DNA of 64,000 bases, from the NCBI GenBank assembly GCA_001695595.3, contig MBPM02000006.1, positions 1,674,001-1,738,000 of the forward strand, written 5' to 3'. The notes beneath the pieces were generated by a model. The model did no database searches. It worked only from the letters and a program-made list of their open reading frames with translations, and had not been told where the DNA came from. The position numbers were made by a program, and so were the translations under genes. This DNA is from Plasmopara viticola (lineage: Eukaryota; Oomycota; Peronosporomycetes; Peronosporales; Peronosporaceae). Positions 61,446 through 64,000 of this stretch are shown piece after piece (the stretch's first letter is position 1; every line of letters starts with the position of its first letter).

Positions 61446-64000
61446 ATGCTTCCTCCCGCGAAGACACCGTCAAGTTCTTGGCCTCATTTTTCTGAACGAT
61501 TGTCAAATGGGGGGCAAAATTTGGAGTTTGTTCATGATCACATGTTGCAACCTCGACAGCAACAGTCACAGTTTGTTACATTCGTTAATGGAGGCGCAGA
61601 TCGACAAAAAAGATTTGAAGGATCGACCGATGAGGGTGGCAATTCACAAAGTAATGTAAATACAAATTCGCCATCTCTTCTACCTCTACCCAGTGTGCTA
61701 AGCGCACCGAATTTGCGTCCTTTTGTGACTTCTCAAGCCCAACAAGGCAATAAAAAGCCACTTTCAATATCAATGTCTACCTCAGCATTGGTCAGTGCAA
61801 GACTGCATGTGACTGGTGGCAATTCATCTAAGTTTATGAAAAAATTTGAGGCATTCGGTACGCAAGCTTCGACTTCAGAGCTTTTGCCTGCAGCAAATAA
61901 TTTTTATGGTGACAATAATAAAAGTCCTTCGAGTAGAATACGCCAAGTTCTGGATAGCGGGTCAATACAGAGTTTATCAACCTGTCTGACTGTTGTAGGA
62001 GATACAACAGCAAGTGCGTCAGCGCCACTTGCAAATGCCGCAGTGAATTGCGTCGCAGTCTTGGATTTAGAGAACATTCGCAGCGCCTTTACTAAGCAGG
62101 TTTCCCGTCTGTTTTATGGTTGTAGTGTGGCCTTAGAGCTGTTTAATGGCCACCTCATGGTGGTGGACAGTCCAGACGGAAAGGTTCGTGTGCGATCGTT
62201 CGAGAAACTGCAAACACCTCGAGTACAGGGCCACAAGAACCGATTTATTTTGACGCTGGTAAATCTCGAAGATGTTACAAATAGTGACGCGATACACTAC
62301 GGCGATTCCGTGTGGCTGCAACTAAGTAATGGTACAGGTGAATTTTCATGGGAACAGGGCGGAGTCTTAGGCGCAAAAGTACGTGAAGCTCCTCAATTTA
62401 AAGCTCTTGGTTTGCTGGATAACGAGTCGATTCGCAACGATGCGCAAGCTCCAGCAGTCGTGGGATTCCCCGTTCCAGTGGCAGCTTACCTCCCAAAGGT
62501 TCATTCAACTTCAACACTGCGTTGTAAGATGACATTTCATTAATCCATTTGTGTCCTGCTAGAGCCGAGATGACGTCGACTTGCAGGTAGATGACGCTCA
62601 ATCTCGGACGGGAAATAAAATCGCAAAAATGTTGGGCAAGTGGACGATCCGCTCCGCTGTGTGCCTGCATCGCAATCAAAACGACGTACGCATTGTGTTA
62701 TGTGTGCAAAGCCGACTTCATTACGCTAATGCTTTTAAAGAGCTTTGTGTACAATAATGATGAAGTGTTTTTTGAACAAGACTGGTTTTATCTTGGAGCC
62801 GACTCAGATGTGGATTTAGCGGTTTTGCGTCAATTGCCACCTGCTATCGCTAAAATCGATAGCAAACCAGGAGAATACCTTGTTGAACGTCGAGGAGCGT
62901 GGAAAATTCGCTTATTGGACCTTAATGGTGAAGGTACTGGCCTTTCGTTAGCACAACAACAAATGGAACGTCTCTTACTTCGGGCAAAAGCTCAGCTCAC
63001 GCAGTCGGAACGAATGCGAGCGGGACAAACGAAGAGCTATGGTCCTCATTTACGAGGAGGTACAGGATTTACGGCTCAACTTCGGGCTCTGGTGGCAGCA
63101 TCAACGCGTCAGCTCGAAAGCCGTTGTGCTGATCAACAGGAAATACGACTAAAGCAAATCAAACACCATATGAGCAGCAAAGCTTTAAAGATGAAGAAGG
63201 CCCTAGGGCTTGAAGATGCTGCAGATCTGACCCGAACATTTAGCAGTCGGTTAAATGTTAGTGCGAGTGCAGCGTATATCGGGCAAGACCATGGTCTTGT
63301 CGCAGTGAAAAGACAAGTACAAAAGAGTGAATCGCGCGACAGTGCGTCAATGAATTGTAATCGGTTGGATAATCGGTGGCCGGTTCTTGATAAAAGTGGA
63401 GCTAACTACCTCAAGCACTCATTTGTATCAGAATCATCGGTAGCAAGTTGTGGTTTGTGTCATCCGACCTCCAGCAGCTGCAATTTGTGCTGTCAAATTC
63501 GTGACGTTATCCAGACTTTGGAGCAGGAGCACCATGATGAGGTTAAAGCAAGACAAAATTCCAGTGACATCGATTCATTTTTACAAAGCAGACGAGCAAA
63601 TGACAGTCGAGTTGGCCGGTCTGGCGATACTTTGACAAAGAGAGAAATCGATGCAGTTGAATATAGTAATTGTCCTGAAGGACCTGAGCGCCATCGTGCG
63701 GCAAATAGTACGGCACCATTGAATGTATCGCTGACCGATGCACATGATCTTGATGGACAAAGTTTCCAGCTATTTGTGAAAGAGGATGAAGCACTTATGA
63801 ACCTGATTAAGTACAAGGAGAAGAGGAACACCTGCGCCCCGCATGGAAATAGTCAAGATGCGACTGCGCTGTCACCTTTAGCAGCGCGCTTTCGCGATCG
63901 GTTTAAGCACTTAGGTCTCTTTGTGCAGACGCACGAACAGTTACAACAAGTGCAACAAAATCGTCCCCCTCAAAAGCTTTCCAATAGTGTACCTACGGTC
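61446..64000 (+). CDS. Large unrecognised protein, truncated by window end
   Basis: Proposed exons: 61446-62498, 62563-62685 and 62741 to beyond 64000, giving at least 812 aa with no stop. The second intron (55 bp, GTACGC...TTTAAAG) is secure by frame. The first (GTTCAT...GCTAG) is my best choice but uses a weak donor. The N-terminal 200 residues are low complexity. Residues about 200-440 form a beta-rich module (FYGCSVALELFNGHLMVVDS, DAIHYGDSVWLQLSNGTGEF, FFEQDWFYLGADSDVDLAVL) that might be a beta-trefoil-like fold. The rest is charged and helical, with a Cys cluster (SCGLCHPTSSSCNLCC). No signal peptide or membrane segment. Function unknown. Confidence 0.75.

Noticed and set aside
1..64000. 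CRISPR array, bacterial operon or ribosome binding sites
   Set aside because: Introns, eukaryotic protein families and retroelements show this is nuclear DNA, and no regular spacer array was seen.

Overview
The window looks like nuclear DNA of a plant-associated oomycete, most likely a peronosporalean (Phytophthora or downy-mildew type). This rests on the gene content and style: short introns of about 55-90 bp, a TKL-type leucine-rich-repeat receptor kinase, secreted GPI-anchored and mucin-like proteins, a WRKY19-type zinc-finger protein with CxxxHGGGxRC repeats, and Ty1/copia and Ty3/gypsy relics typical of these genomes. No database search was run, so the species is not determined. Genes form small islands in long AT-rich, repeat-bearing deserts.

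Layout. 1-10 kb: gene-less, with a direct repeat and a copia pol 3' end. 10.1-12.8 kb (minus): an LRR receptor kinase that I could rebuild as eight exons (757 aa). 14.7-17.2 kb (minus): a secreted L-type lectin (six exons, 417 aa), flanked 3' by a decayed SINE and 5', only 92 bp away, by a secreted Cys-rich protein of unknown family. 17.3-23 kb: desert with a long hairpin near 18.6 kb. 23.2-23.9 kb (plus): WRKY19-type zinc-finger protein. 25.4-26.4 kb (minus): secreted GPI-anchor-type protein. 27.7-28.1 kb: full-length tRNA-type SINE with intact target-site duplication. 32.2-33.0 kb (minus): secreted Cys-rich/mucin-like protein with 20-residue repeats. 33.7-38.9 kb: a GC-rich orphan ORF, a short non-LTR insertion with 12-bp target duplication, two gypsy relics in opposite orientation and a broken LRR gene.

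40.2-43.6 kb is a compact housekeeping block: an NSUN/NOP2-type RNA m5C methyltransferase (minus) diverging from mitochondrial ribosomal protein bS21m (plus), which converges on argininosuccinate lyase (minus). 43.6-56.1 kb is another desert, with a nested tandem repeat near 48.7-49.0 kb. 56.1-59.9 kb (plus) encodes a large chromatin reader with PHD fingers and three CW domains. From 61.4 kb a large unrecognised gene runs off the right edge.

The left half is rich in extracellular or surface proteins (receptor kinase, lectin, Cys-rich secreted protein, GPI protein, mucin-like protein), all on the minus strand. They are not an operon, but the region reads as a surface and secretome neighbourhood. 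The strongest candidates for something new are the Cys-rich secreted protein next to the lectin, the one-repeat-per-exon build of the receptor kinase, the triple-CW reader, the SINE family, and the isolated hairpin at 18.6 kb. Nothing here amounts to a clearly new defence-like or biosynthetic system.
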